Source: Sphingopyxis bauzanensis
GTDB lineage: Bacteria > Pseudomonadota > Alphaproteobacteria > Sphingomonadales > Sphingomonadaceae
Length of the DNA stretch: 64,000 nt
Direction: 5' to 3'
NCBI RefSeq assembly: GCF_002205675.1
Contig: NZ_NISK01000001.1
Coordinates: 367,054 to 431,053, forward strand
Of this stretch, positions 44,279 to 52,509 are shown piece after piece. Every line of letters starts with the position of its first letter. Within the stretch, counting starts at the first letter, position 1. The notes beneath the pieces were generated by a model. That model worked only from the letters and a program-made list of their open reading frames with translations, had not been told where the DNA came from and searched no databases. A program made the position numbers and the translations under genes.

Positions 44279-44350
44279 CCGGGCCCCTCTGGCGGACGAT
44301 GTGTTAGAGTGCATTGTCTGCGATGTCGGATCGCTCCCCAGAAGGGGGGC
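44279..44350 (+). promoter_or_regulatory. Structured leader upstream of the Bax-inhibitor gene, shared with terC
   Basis: CCGGGCCCCTCTGGCG (44279-44294) and GCGATGTCGGA (44320-44330) are identical to the terC leader at 23693-23737. The hairpin between them has different sequence but the same pairing: GCGGACGATG (44292-44301) with CATTGTCTGC (44312-44321), ten pairs including two G-U. A second hairpin GCTCCCC/GGGGGGC (44333-44339 with 44344-44350) follows. The start codon lies 71 bases further. Compensatory changes between the two loci support a real RNA structure. Confidence 0.75.
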
Positions 44351-44421
44351 TGATCGTCTGGTGCACACAATTCACACATCAGAACTCTGCTACCCTTCGG
44401 ATCGACATCGAAGGAGGATTT

Positions 44422-45156
44422 ATGGAACGATTTTTCAGGCGACGAGGTGGGTCTGCCGTCACGGGCATTCAATTTGATGCGGGACTGCGCAAGCACCTCA
44501 CCGGGGTATTCGCCTATATGGGCGGCGGTCTGGTCCTGTCGGCAGCGATTGCTTTCGCTGTCGCCAATATAGTTCCGCTCGCGGCGCTGATTTTCGGCAC
44601 ACCGCTCAAATGGGTGGCCATTTTCGCCCCGCTGGCACTGGTGATGTTCGCCTCATTCCGCTTCGAGAAACTCTCGATGAGCGCGTTGCAGGGCCTGTTC
44701 TGGGGCTTTGCAGCGTTGATGGGTGTGTCCTTGGCCAGTGCACTGCTGCTCTTCACGGGCGCAAGCATCGTGCAGGCATTTCTTAGCGCGGCGGTCGTCT
44801 TTCTGGCGATGGCGCTGTGGGGCTACACGACCAGGCGCGACCTGTCCGGTTGGGGCAGTTTCCTGATGATCGGCCTTGTCGGGGTTGTCGGCGCATCAAT
44901 CGTGAATCTGTTTCTGGCGTCCGGCATTCTGTCTCTCATTGTCTCGATCATCGGCGTGATCGTGTTTACCGGTCTGACCGCGTGGGACATGCAACGCCTG
45001 CGGAGCGAATATTTCGCCTATAGCGAGATGAACGCGGGCTCCGGGCAGATTAGCCTGGGAAAACTGCAGATGATGGGGGCGCTCTCCCTCTACCTCAATT
45101 TCGTCAACCTGTTTCAGATGCTGCTGAGCCTCTTCGGCCAGCGGCAGGAAGGATAA
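44422..45156 (+). CDS. Bax inhibitor-1/YccA-type membrane protein
   Basis: 244 residues from the ATG at 44422 with an AAGGAGG site. Seven spans; ends with GALSLYLNFVNLFQMLLSLF, and the sequence MSALQGLFWGFAALMGVSLA plus VFTGLTAWDMQRLRSEYF are hallmarks of the TMBIM/YbhL family, with the conserved aspartate in TAWD that gates the pH-dependent calcium leak in characterised members. The structured leader suggests regulation together with terC. The zinc-ribbon gene follows three bases later. Confidence 0.9.
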   Translation: MERFFRRRGGSAVTGIQFDAGLRKHLTGVFAYMGGGLVLSAAIAFAVANIVPLAALIFGTPLKWVAIFAPLALVMFASFRFEKLSMSALQGLFWGFAALMGVSLASALLLFTGASIVQAFLSAAVVFLAMALWGYTTRRDLSGWGSFLMIGLVGVVGASIVNLFLASGILSLIVSIIGVIVFTGLTAWDMQRLRSEYFAYSEMNAGSGQISLGKLQMMGALSLYLNFVNLFQMLLSLFGQRQEG

Positions 45157-45159
45157 ATC

Positions 45160-45516
45160 ATGCGTACTCAAGAAACCGTCGCCTCGATGCTGTGCCCCGT
45201 TTGCAAGACCGGGCTATCGATGTCCGACCGAAGCGGCGTGGAGATCGACTTCTGCCCTTCCTGCCGCGGCGTGTGGCTGGACCGGGGCGAGCTCGACAAA
45301 ATCATCGAACGCACGCAGCCGCCAACCGCTCGGGAAGCGGAAAGTCGCAGCCCGGGGCGGCGAGAAGGTTCGGGTGGGTTGATGGGCATGGCGGCATCGA
45401 TGCTCCAGAGCGATGACGGTCGCTATGATCGCAGCCGCGATGACCGCTATGATGACCGCTACGACAAGCGGCGTCCACGAAAGAAGAAATCCATCCTGTC
45501 CGAATTTTTCGACTGA
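45160..45516 (+). CDS. Zinc-ribbon (zf-TFIIB-like) protein
   Basis: 118 residues. Two CxxC pairs near the N terminus (LCPVCKTG and FCPSCRGVWLDRGELDKI) match the zf-TFIIB domain; the C-terminal half is Arg/Asp-rich with repeated DRYDDRYD and ends KKKSILSEFFD. Function unknown; cotranscribed with the Bax-inhibitor-like gene and closed by a strong terminator. Confidence 0.85.
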   Translation: MRTQETVASMLCPVCKTGLSMSDRSGVEIDFCPSCRGVWLDRGELDKIIERTQPPTAREAESRSPGRREGSGGLMGMAASMLQSDDGRYDRSRDDRYDDRYDKRRPRKKKSILSEFFD

Positions 45517-45525
45517 ATGGCACAG

Positions 45526-45563
45526 GCGTCCGGTCCTTTCGAGAAAGGGCCGGACGCTTTCTT
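45526..45563 (+). terminator. Rho-independent terminator after the zinc-ribbon gene
   Basis: GCGTCCGGTCCTTTC pairs with GAAAGGGCCGGACGC around a short loop (45526-45557), one mismatch, followed by TTTCTT. Ends the Bax-inhibitor/zinc-ribbon transcript. Confidence 0.85.
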
Positions 45564-45607
45564 GCAAATATCAGGCGCTTGGGCACTGCGCTCTTTGAGG
45601 TCTCCCC

Positions 45608-45871
45608 ATGACCATATCATTCCTCCTGCTCGACCTGTCCATTGTCGCGGCGGCATTTCTCTCTGGCATGTTCTGGTGGTTGGCGAGCCGGAAGCGGCTG
45701 CGCCGTATTTGCCGCGACGAAATGCTCGACCACGCTGATTTCAACCGAATGGTCGTTGCCTATAACCGAACCCAGATTCTGAACGCACGCGCCGCGATCG
45801 CGACCGCCATTGCGGGCATTTTGGCTGCAATTCGCTTGTCCGGCGCTATGATTGCCGAGCTAATCGCATGA
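45608..45871 (+). CDS. Small two-span membrane protein upstream of the second antiporter
   Basis: 87 residues: segments ~4-26 (SFLLLDLSIVAAAFLSGMFW) and ~62-80, with a basic/amphipathic middle (SRKRLRRICRDEMLDHADFN). Its stop overlaps the antiporter start (ATGA), so the genes are translationally coupled. No family recognised; it may assist the antiporter. Confidence 0.65.
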   Translation: MTISFLLLDLSIVAAAFLSGMFWWLASRKRLRRICRDEMLDHADFNRMVVAYNRTQILNARAAIATAIAGILAAIRLSGAMIAELIA

Positions 45872-46815
45872 CAGTCCTCTTCATGATCGTTGGCCTGTTT
45901 CTCCTTGCGATCGGCGGTGATATTCTGGTCCGCGGCGCCGTCGGTGTCGCATCGAGGCTCGGTATCTCGCCCTTGCTAGCCGGACTGACGATTGTCGGCT
46001 TTGGCACCTCGACGCCAGAACTGGTCACCAGTCTGTTCGCCGCTTTCGAGGGCGCGCCCGGTATTGCGGTTGGCAATGTGATCGGCTCCAACGTTGCCAA
46101 TATTCTGCTTATTCTCGGTGCATCTGCGCTGATCCTGCCTTTGGCGATTAACCCTGCGGGATTCCGGCGCGACGGTCTGGCGCTGGTCGGTGCGACCTTC
46201 GCCTGCCTGATCGCCGTACTCTTGGGTTACCTCAGCCGTCCGGTGGGCTTCGCGCTTATGGCTCTGCTTGTCGGCTATATCCTCTGGGCATATCGTAGCG
46301 AACGACGACGCCCTGACGCAGAAGCGGAAATGCACGAACATGTCGTGGCTGAAGTGACCATTCATGGCATGAGCCTGATCGCTGCATTGGGCCTCGCCAT
46401 CGCGGGGATCATCGGCACGATCCTTGGTGCACGGCTGCTGGTTGATGGTGCGATTGTGATCGCTCGCGATTTCGGCGTAACGGAAACCGTGATCGGCCTC
46501 ACTGTCGTTGCGGTCGGTACGTCACTGCCCGAACTTGTCGCCTGCATCATTGCGGCCTTGCGCCGGCACCCGGACGTTGTGCTGGGTAACATCATCGGTT
46601 CGAACATCTACAATGTTCTCGGCATTCTGGGCGTGACGGCGATTGTTCATCCAATCACGATTCCGCCGCAAATTGCAGCGTTCGATGTTTGGGTGCTGCT
46701 TGGCGCGACGGCGTTGTTGGGCCTGTTTTTACGGACGGGATGGACCCTCAAACGCTGGGAGGGCGGTGTATTTCTCATGCTCTATGCGGGGTATGTCTGG
46801 TATCTGACCGTTTGA
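45868..46815 (+). CDS. Calcium/sodium antiporter of the CaCA superfamily (second copy)
   Basis: 315 residues. Both alpha-repeats are present: GFGTSTPELVTSLFAAFEGA with NVIGSNVANILLILG, and AVGTSLPELVACIIAALRRH with NIIGSNIYNVLGILG. Strongly similar along its whole length to the copy at 27503. Located 16 bases upstream of a sodium-channel-like gene and coupled to a small membrane protein, so it may balance sodium or calcium entering through the channel. Confidence 0.92.
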   Translation: MTVLFMIVGLFLLAIGGDILVRGAVGVASRLGISPLLAGLTIVGFGTSTPELVTSLFAAFEGAPGIAVGNVIGSNVANILLILGASALILPLAINPAGFRRDGLALVGATFACLIAVLLGYLSRPVGFALMALLVGYILWAYRSERRRPDAEAEMHEHVVAEVTIHGMSLIAALGLAIAGIIGTILGARLLVDGAIVIARDFGVTETVIGLTVVAVGTSLPELVACIIAALRRHPDVVLGNIIGSNIYNVLGILGVTAIVHPITIPPQIAAFDVWVLLGATALLGLFLRTGWTLKRWEGGVFLMLYAGYVWYLTV

Positions 46816-46831
46816 CTAAAGGCCCACCTGG

Positions 46832-47635
46832 ATGAGCATGTCACCAAACCCTCCCACGCTTCGCCAACGCGTGCGTTCAATCGTCGAAACTCGCCAATTT
46901 GAGCATACCATCACCGCCGTGATCGTGATCAACGCGGTCGGACTTGGGTTGGAAACTTCGCCTGAAATTATGTCGAGCGTCGGCAGGGTCATCTACACCC
47001 TTGACCGGCTGGCAATAGCGATTTTCGTGGTCGAGCTTGCGCTGAAGCTATTCGTCTACCGCCTGAACTTCTTTCGCAGTGGCTGGAACGTCTTTGACTT
47101 CGTGATCGTCAGCGTAGCGCTGATACCGGCCTCGCAACAGTTTTCCGTGTTGCGCGCACTGCGTGTATTAAGAGCCCTCCGGCTAGTCTCGGTCGTGCCC
47201 AGCATGCGCAAGGTGATCGTAGGGCTGTTCAGCGCGATCCCCAGCATTGGCACGGTCATTCTTTTGCTGGGCCTGCTGTTCTATATCAGTGCGGTCATGG
47301 CCACCAAACTCTTTGGCGCGGCATTTCCCGAATGGTTCGGCACCCTCGGAGCGTCGCTGTATTCGCTGTTTCAGATCATGACGTTGGAAAGTTGGTCGAT
47401 GGGGATCGTCCGCCCGGTAATGGAGCAATTTCCCTATGCCTGGGCCTTCTTCGTGCCCTTCATTCTGCTCACGAGCTTCATCGTCCTCAACCTTTTCATC
47501 GGTGTCATCGTAAACGCCATGTCCGAAGCAACCGACGAGGAAGCGCACGACGAACGCGAGGAAATCTTGAGCGAGTTGCGAGCGTTAGGTGAGGAATTGC
47601 GAAATCTTCGCAGGACTGTCGACGGAAAAAACTGA
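46832..47635 (+). CDS. NaChBac-type voltage-gated ion channel
   Basis: 267 residues with six segments. S4 is recognisable as FSVLRALRVLRALRLVSVVP with regularly spaced arginines. The pore loop carries QIMTLESWSMGIVRPVM; the TLESWS selectivity filter is the sodium-selective form of bacterial NaV channels. S6 is TSFIVLNLFIGVIVNAMSEA, followed by a cytoplasmic coiled-coil with acidic heptads (REEILSELRALGEELRNLRR) that tetramerises these channels. Adjacent to the CaCA antiporter, a plausible functional pair. Confidence 0.93.
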   Translation: MSMSPNPPTLRQRVRSIVETRQFEHTITAVIVINAVGLGLETSPEIMSSVGRVIYTLDRLAIAIFVVELALKLFVYRLNFFRSGWNVFDFVIVSVALIPASQQFSVLRALRVLRALRLVSVVPSMRKVIVGLFSAIPSIGTVILLLGLLFYISAVMATKLFGAAFPEWFGTLGASLYSLFQIMTLESWSMGIVRPVMEQFPYAWAFFVPFILLTSFIVLNLFIGVIVNAMSEATDEEAHDEREEILSELRALGEELRNLRRTVDGKN

Positions 47636-47809
47636 AGCGGGTCTTTTAGCCGCTCGTTCGCGGCGAATTTTCCGCTTATCGCCTAGAACGCCGCTACACT
47701 TGGCTCCTCCGAAATTGATCAAGCAACCATCAGTGCGGATCGATCGAAGTTGCCACAGACAGGACATCTCAGGACAGCTCGACCTGTCTTGCGCTACCTG
47801 TCCAAACTC

Positions 47810-48466
47810 TCAAAAAGCGAATTCGATCGATACCAGGGGTGCATGACCGATTACATCAGGTCCATCGTCCTCGAAATCCTGTTGACGCAGATAGACCAGG
47901 CCGAGCGAGAGATTGTCGTTCACATCATAGGAAACACCAACCTGAGTGCGCAGACCGGTTATCCCTTCGTCGCTGCCAACATTGTTGCCTCGCAACGTCC
48001 AGAACAGTTCCGCATCGGCCTTCGCCGACCATCGGCCTTCCGGATCGATCGGGACATACACGCCCAAGCGTGGACGCAGCCTCAGGCCCATGCGATCGGC
48101 ATCGTCGACGAAGCGCTGTTCCAGGCGCAGCCGTGTTCGGAAGATGCCGTGACTGCCGGACAGCTGCTGCATCAGGCGCAACTCGTCGCTGCCGCCATCG
48201 TTGATGCGGCGTTCCACCGCGCCAGCGAGCGTGAACTCGTCAGACAGGTCCTGCTTCACCCATAAGCGCGCAAAATATGTATCGACCCTGCCGTCCTCAC
48301 TGCTGCGAAAACGCTGCGCAGTCTCGAGTTCTATGCCGGTATCCTCATCCAGGTCGGTAGATACTGAAGGGTTCAGCCAGAACTCCAATGCTTCGTCCTG
48401 AGCCGAGGCCGGAGATGCCATAATGGCACCTCCGGCGGCGATGGCGGTAAGCAGACTACGCATCAT
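47810..48466 (-). CDS. Exported DUF2490 outer-membrane-type protein
   Basis: 218 residues with signal peptide (MMRSLLTAIAAGGAIMASPA, cleavage near SAQ). Alternating-residue beta strands (FWLNPSVSTDLDEDTGIELE; LRLEQRFVDD) and the C-terminal PLVSIEFAF aromatic end are typical of outer membrane barrels, as in the DUF2490 family. Its start overlaps the carbonic anhydrase stop (ATGATGA). Last gene of the secreted operon. Confidence 0.8.
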   Translation of the reverse strand: MMRSLLTAIAAGGAIMASPASAQDEALEFWLNPSVSTDLDEDTGIELETAQRFRSSEDGRVDTYFARLWVKQDLSDEFTLAGAVERRINDGGSDELRLMQQLSGSHGIFRTRLRLEQRFVDDADRMGLRLRPRLGVYVPIDPEGRWSAKADAELFWTLRGNNVGSDEGITGLRTQVGVSYDVNDNLSLGLVYLRQQDFEDDGPDVIGHAPLVSIEFAF

Positions 48467-49197
48467 TCAGATGGAGCCACGACCAGGCGGGTACCCTGCG
48501 GCTGAAGCGAACGGGCCGAGGGACCGAGCGCTCCTCGCAGTGTTGCGATCTGCTGCGCACTCGCCTCGACCGGAGTGTCGGCTACGTGCCAGTTCACCCC
48601 CTCGCTGCAGGGAGGCGTGGTGAGCGAACCCATATATCGATAGACGTCGAGGTCCTCCGGCACCATGCTGTCAATGTCGAAAGTCACCGCAGTGCCGTTG
48701 CCGCCCGCATGCGCTTCGAGAATGTTGGCGAGGCCAGCATTGCTCTCGCCTTCCTCGAACATCACGCCCAGAACGCCCAGTCTGCCGTCGTCGGTTGCGT
48801 GAACGAAATGGGCAACGAGCGGGAAGCGCTCGCCGTTGATCGCGTGCTCGGATGGCGTGTGGAAGTGAACCTGAAGCAGGTTGAACATCATCCCGCCCGA
48901 ATTCATTCCCTTGCCTTGCGCGTCGGTAAAATCGACCTGCACCTTTTCTTCGCCCAGCGCCATCGTTCCCGATGCGCTTCCGAACATGGTCGCCAGTTCG
49001 ACGTCGGCGCGCGCGTTCGGTGTGCCGAGGTCGATCGGCGACTGGTTAAGGCCGGCATCGCACAGCGCATAGTCGGTATTTTCGAGCGACCAACGCTCGT
49101 GGGTAACGCCGTCGCCGAAGCTCCAGTCCTTTTCCTGCGCCACGGCGACAGTCGAGATGCCAAGCGCGAGTGTGGAGGCAAAAATGAATTTTTTCAT
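48463..49197 (-). CDS. Periplasmic alpha-class carbonic anhydrase
   Basis: 244 residues with signal peptide MKKFIFASTLALGISTVAVA. Zinc histidines are in LLQVHFHTPSEH (~105-115) and PLVAHFVHATDDG (~125-130); also QSPIDLGTPNA and SLTTPPCSEGVNWHV, invariant in alpha enzymes. Hydrates CO2 in the periplasm. Start has AAGGAT. With OmpW and DUF2490 it forms a secreted operon, distinct from the cytoplasmic beta enzyme at 17854. Confidence 0.92.
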   Translation of the reverse strand: MKKFIFASTLALGISTVAVAQEKDWSFGDGVTHERWSLENTDYALCDAGLNQSPIDLGTPNARADVELATMFGSASGTMALGEEKVQVDFTDAQGKGMNSGGMMFNLLQVHFHTPSEHAINGERFPLVAHFVHATDDGRLGVLGVMFEEGESNAGLANILEAHAGGNGTAVTFDIDSMVPEDLDVYRYMGSLTTPPCSEGVNWHVADTPVEASAQQIATLRGALGPSARSLQPQGTRLVVAPSE

Positions 49198-49223
49198 GAT
49201 GTGTATCCTTGAGTAAAACCGGA

Positions 49224-49898
49224 TCAGAAGCGGTATGCGAGACCTGCGCTCACGACCCAGGGGTCAAGCGCATGCTCGCTTTGCAGAGCGACCGTATCTC
49301 CGGCGGTGAAGGTCGCGGTGGTGCCGACGAAGTATCGCTTTGCGTCGAGCGAAAGCTTGAGGCCGCGATCGTTCAGCGGAACGTCGAGGCCTGCCTGCAG
49401 GACAAAACCGAATTCGTCCGACAGATCGACTTCGGTGGTGCCAAAAGCAGCGGCATCGGCACCTACATCCTCTCCGAATATCAGGAAGTAGGTCGGGCCT
49501 GCGCCGAGATAGGGCTTGAAGCCGCCGCCGAGATCGAAGTGATATTTGGCTGTCACGGTCGCCGGAAGGATGACCGCATCGTCGATGAGTTCGGCCCCGG
49601 CGAGCGCACCGGCGCCGCGCACGTCATGGGGCGTCACACAGCAGATCGTCTCGAGCGAGAAGTTCGGGGCAATGAAATACTCGATGGCAATCGTCGGCAC
49701 ATAGGAATCGGTGGCGCGGGTCTGCGACCCGGCCGGAAGGTCGATGAGATCCGTTTCGACCTCCTCGATTTCACCATTGGGGAGAACGCCGGTCGCGAAC
49801 CCCTTGACCTGGATTGAGCCAGCCTCCTGGGCCACGGCGGGCGCGGCGAAGGGAAGCGTGAGGACGCTTGCTGCGAGCGCTGCTAAATATCTGGACAT
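49224..49898 (-). CDS. ompW: OmpW-family outer membrane protein
   Basis: About 224 residues from the ATG at 49898 (AAGGA site). Signal peptide to AVAQ. Eight-stranded barrel features: VPTIAIEYFIAPNFSLETIC, TAKYHFDLGGGFKPYLGAGP (family signature) and the C-terminal VVSAGLAYRF. OmpW-type barrels take up small hydrophobic molecules. A 26-base gap to the carbonic anhydrase gene suggests cotranscription. Confidence 0.9.
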   Translation of the reverse strand: MSRYLAALAASVLTLPFAAPAVAQEAGSIQVKGFATGVLPNGEIEEVETDLIDLPAGSQTRATDSYVPTIAIEYFIAPNFSLETICCVTPHDVRGAGALAGAELIDDAVILPATVTAKYHFDLGGGFKPYLGAGPTYFLIFGEDVGADAAAFGTTEVDLSDEFGFVLQAGLDVPLNDRGLKLSLDAKRYFVGTTATFTAGDTVALQSEHALDPWVVSAGLAYRF

Positions 49899-49963
49899 GT
49901 TGAAAATCCTTATGGCTCGGAGAACCGGCTCCCTCATCAGGGCGAGACCGGGTTCCGAGGGGA

Positions 49964-50569
49964 TCAGTTGGTCTGGTAGGGGAGCGAAGAGTGATGGAGG
50001 ACGATGCGAAGCTTGCCGTCCGCCCCGCGCACATAGCCCCAGGTCTTGTCGACGGTGGTGCGGTTGCCAGAAGCGTCGATGACCGTGACATTGCCCATGG
50101 AGGTCGCCGAATTACCGTTGGTCAGGATTCCAGCATTCTCGATTTCGTAGCTCCGCCAGCCCTTGAGGGCGAAGCCGCTGTCTCCGGGATAGGCGGGATT
50201 CCCTCCAACGAAATACGAGATGGCCCCGTCACGATCTGTACGGAAAGTGGTCGGCGCGGCTGCGAGGGTGGGTTTGAACAGGACCGGGCCAAGCCCGTAA
50301 CCATAGGCGCTATCGATCACGTTCTCAGCAAGTTGCTTGGCTGCAGCATGCCCCTTTGTGTCGTATTCGGTCGCGATGGCTACGAGCGCATAGCCCCAGG
50401 CGCGCTGGGCGGCTTCTACCTCGGCGGCAGTGATCGGCGCATGTGTTGGCGCTGCGACCACATTCGAGCCGGCAGCAACAGCCGATTCCTGGGCCATCGC
50501 CGGGGTTGCCAGGGCAGCGAGGGGAAGAACGAGTGCAAGGCCCGCGCGGCGAAGGTTGGCATTCTTCAT
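49964..50569 (-). CDS. Exported SnoaL-like protein
   Basis: 201 residues. Signal peptide through ATPAMAQ. The mature part has AYGYGLGPVLFKPTLAAAPT, FALKGWRSYEIENAGILTNG and a final WGYVRGADGKLRIVLHHSSL strand, a pattern of SnoaL/NTF2-like cone folds sometimes labelled calmodulin-kinase-association-like. No catalytic residues assigned. First gene of the secreted operon and divergent from the histidine kinase at 50661, from which its promoter may be controlled. Confidence 0.75.
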   Translation of the reverse strand: MKNANLRRAGLALVLPLAALATPAMAQESAVAAGSNVVAAPTHAPITAAEVEAAQRAWGYALVAIATEYDTKGHAAAKQLAENVIDSAYGYGLGPVLFKPTLAAAPTTFRTDRDGAISYFVGGNPAYPGDSGFALKGWRSYEIENAGILTNGNSATSMGNVTVIDASGNRTTVDKTWGYVRGADGKLRIVLHHSSLPYQTN

Positions 50570-50660
50570 CTGACAACTCCTTTGTTCGGCAGCTAAGAAA
50601 TTTCATCGCTGCGGGTCAGGTTTTAGATTGGCTGCATCGCCATGACGCTGAGATAGCCGC

Positions 50661-51866
50661 ATGAATGAGGCCGCAAATCCGCCGGATGGCAGGCCTTTCG
50701 GCCTAGGCCACCTGGCCTATGCACTTTCCGCAACACGCTTTAGAGTGCGCGTAATGCGACAGGATTTTCCTCAATTGGCCGGCGACATCGAGACGGCCGC
50801 GGAATTGCGCGAACTCTACCGCGCCGCCGAAGCGCGAGCTGCTCGATTACGACTGTTATCGCTCAGCGGGCGGGAACTGGTTCAGGCCGAACCCGGGAGC
50901 ATGGATTCTATCTTGCGCAAAAGCGCTGAAAGGCTTGCCTTGTTCTTGGGAAGCCGTTCGGGGAGCTTTACGCGGGATCCGAAATCTTCCGGCTTTCCGA
51001 TTACAATCCCTGGCAAGGGCAATCTGGGCCATGCAGCGGTGGTTGTTGCCGGTTTTCGCTCCCTCGACGATATCATTGACAAGGAAGACCGCGACGCTTG
51101 TCAGACACTTCTCGGAATGATGGGGTCTGCAATAGACAGGGCCGATCGCGAAGATGCCGTAGAGAGCCTGCTCGAAACGCTGAAGGATCGCGAAATCCGT
51201 CTCGAACAACTCGTAAGCCGGATTTTCTCGGCGCAGGAAGACGAGCGTCGCCGGGTCGCGCATGATCTCCACGATGGCGTAGCGCAGTCAGCCACCGCTC
51301 TGGTGCGAATGCTCGAACGGTCAGCCGATCTCGCTCATCGAGCGGATGATGCAGACGCTTCGGCCCGAACGATCGAAGTCGCTCGCGGACTCGTAAAGGA
51401 ACTGCGCAGGGTCATTGCAGGATTGCGTCCAACCATTCTAGACGATTTGGGATTGATCGCCGCTTTGCACGCGCTTGCAGACGCGTTGGAACAGGACGGG
51501 TATTCCGTGTCGCGAAGGATCGACGACGATTTCCGGCGACTGCCGGGCTACGCTGAAACCGCGCTTTATCGCGTAGCTCAAGAAGCATTCTCGAATATCC
51601 GCAAGCATGCCGGGGGGCCGTGTCCCGTCATCATTGAGGCCACGTCCGGCAGTGATCCTTACGGCCCCTCACTTCGCATTACGGACAATGGTCACGGTCC
51701 ACAAAATGCCGCTTCCGGTCACGCTGCAACGAACGATGGGCACCAAGTGGGCATTGAAGGGATGAAGGAACGTCTGGCGGTCATTGGTGGCTCGCTCGAC
51801 TGGGGAGTCGGCGAGCACGGTGGAGTGATAGTAGAAGCCAGACTTCCGGGAGCTGGCCAGCGATGA
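50661..51866 (+). CDS. Soluble sensor histidine kinase of the NarX/DegS type
   Basis: 401 residues, no membrane segment. Residues ~60-170 form a GAF-like sensory domain. Phosphoacceptor H-box EDERRRVAHDLHDGVAQSAT (HisKA_3, ~200), then a HATPase with YRVAQEAFSNIRKHAG (N box), RITDNGHGPQN and GIEGMKERLAVIGG (G boxes). Its stop overlaps the response regulator start by four bases. Phosphorylates the NarL-type regulator at 51863. The divergent secreted operon is a likely target. Confidence 0.9.
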   Translation: MNEAANPPDGRPFGLGHLAYALSATRFRVRVMRQDFPQLAGDIETAAELRELYRAAEARAARLRLLSLSGRELVQAEPGSMDSILRKSAERLALFLGSRSGSFTRDPKSSGFPITIPGKGNLGHAAVVVAGFRSLDDIIDKEDRDACQTLLGMMGSAIDRADREDAVESLLETLKDREIRLEQLVSRIFSAQEDERRRVAHDLHDGVAQSATALVRMLERSADLAHRADDADASARTIEVARGLVKELRRVIAGLRPTILDDLGLIAALHALADALEQDGYSVSRRIDDDFRRLPGYAETALYRVAQEAFSNIRKHAGGPCPVIIEATSGSDPYGPSLRITDNGHGPQNAASGHAATNDGHQVGIEGMKERLAVIGGSLDWGVGEHGGVIVEARLPGAGQR

Positions 51867-52507
51867 GCTTTCCGCGCATCCTCATCGTCGATGATCACCA
51901 ACTCGCCAGAGAGGGTTTGAGGGCGGTGCTCGATGGCGCTGGCGCGGATGTTGTCGGAATGGCCTCGACCGGCGAGGAATCGGTCGAAATGACTGCGGCG
52001 CTCGAACCTGATATTGTTCTGATGGACGTGCGTCTTGGCGATGGCATTGACGGGCTTGAAGCGACGCGTCGCATCCAATCGCTCGGCTTGAACACGCGCG
52101 TCATCATGCTCACACTTCACGAAATGCCCGCCTATGTGCGCGAGGCCCTTGCTGCAGGGGCCGCCGGATATGTGCTCAAGGACACCGCGATCGGCGATTT
52201 GCGTGAGGCGATCGAGCAGGTCATGGCAGGACGCTCGGCCCTTCCTCTGGACCTGGTCGGAGCGGCAATGCGCGCGCCATCGCGGCCCGGCGGTCAGAGC
52301 GACCCGGCCGTCTTGCTGACCCCGCGCGAGCAAGATGTTCTTGTATTTGTCGCGGAGGGGCGAACCAATAAGGAAATCGCTCGCGAACTCGGCATCAGCC
52401 CGGCAACGGTGAAGGCGCATGTCGAGCGGATCATCGGCAAGCTCGGCGTGGCGGATCGAACTCAGGCGGCGGTCCTGGCCGTGACGATGAAGTCAGCGGC
52501 TTCCTGA
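51863..52507 (+). CDS. NarL/LuxR-type response regulator
   Basis: 214 residues. Receiver domain with acidic pocket (IVDDHQLARE), phosphoacceptor Asp in IVLMDVRLGDG (~53) and the Lys in YVLKDTAIGD (~103). C-terminal LuxR HTH: LTPREQDVLVFVAEGRTNKE and SPATVKAHVERIIGKLG. Pairs with the kinase immediately upstream. Confidence 0.93.
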   Translation: MSFPRILIVDDHQLAREGLRAVLDGAGADVVGMASTGEESVEMTAALEPDIVLMDVRLGDGIDGLEATRRIQSLGLNTRVIMLTLHEMPAYVREALAAGAAGYVLKDTAIGDLREAIEQVMAGRSALPLDLVGAAMRAPSRPGGQSDPAVLLTPREQDVLVFVAEGRTNKEIARELGISPATVKAHVERIIGKLGVADRTQAAVLAVTMKSAAS

Positions 52508-52509
52508 CC

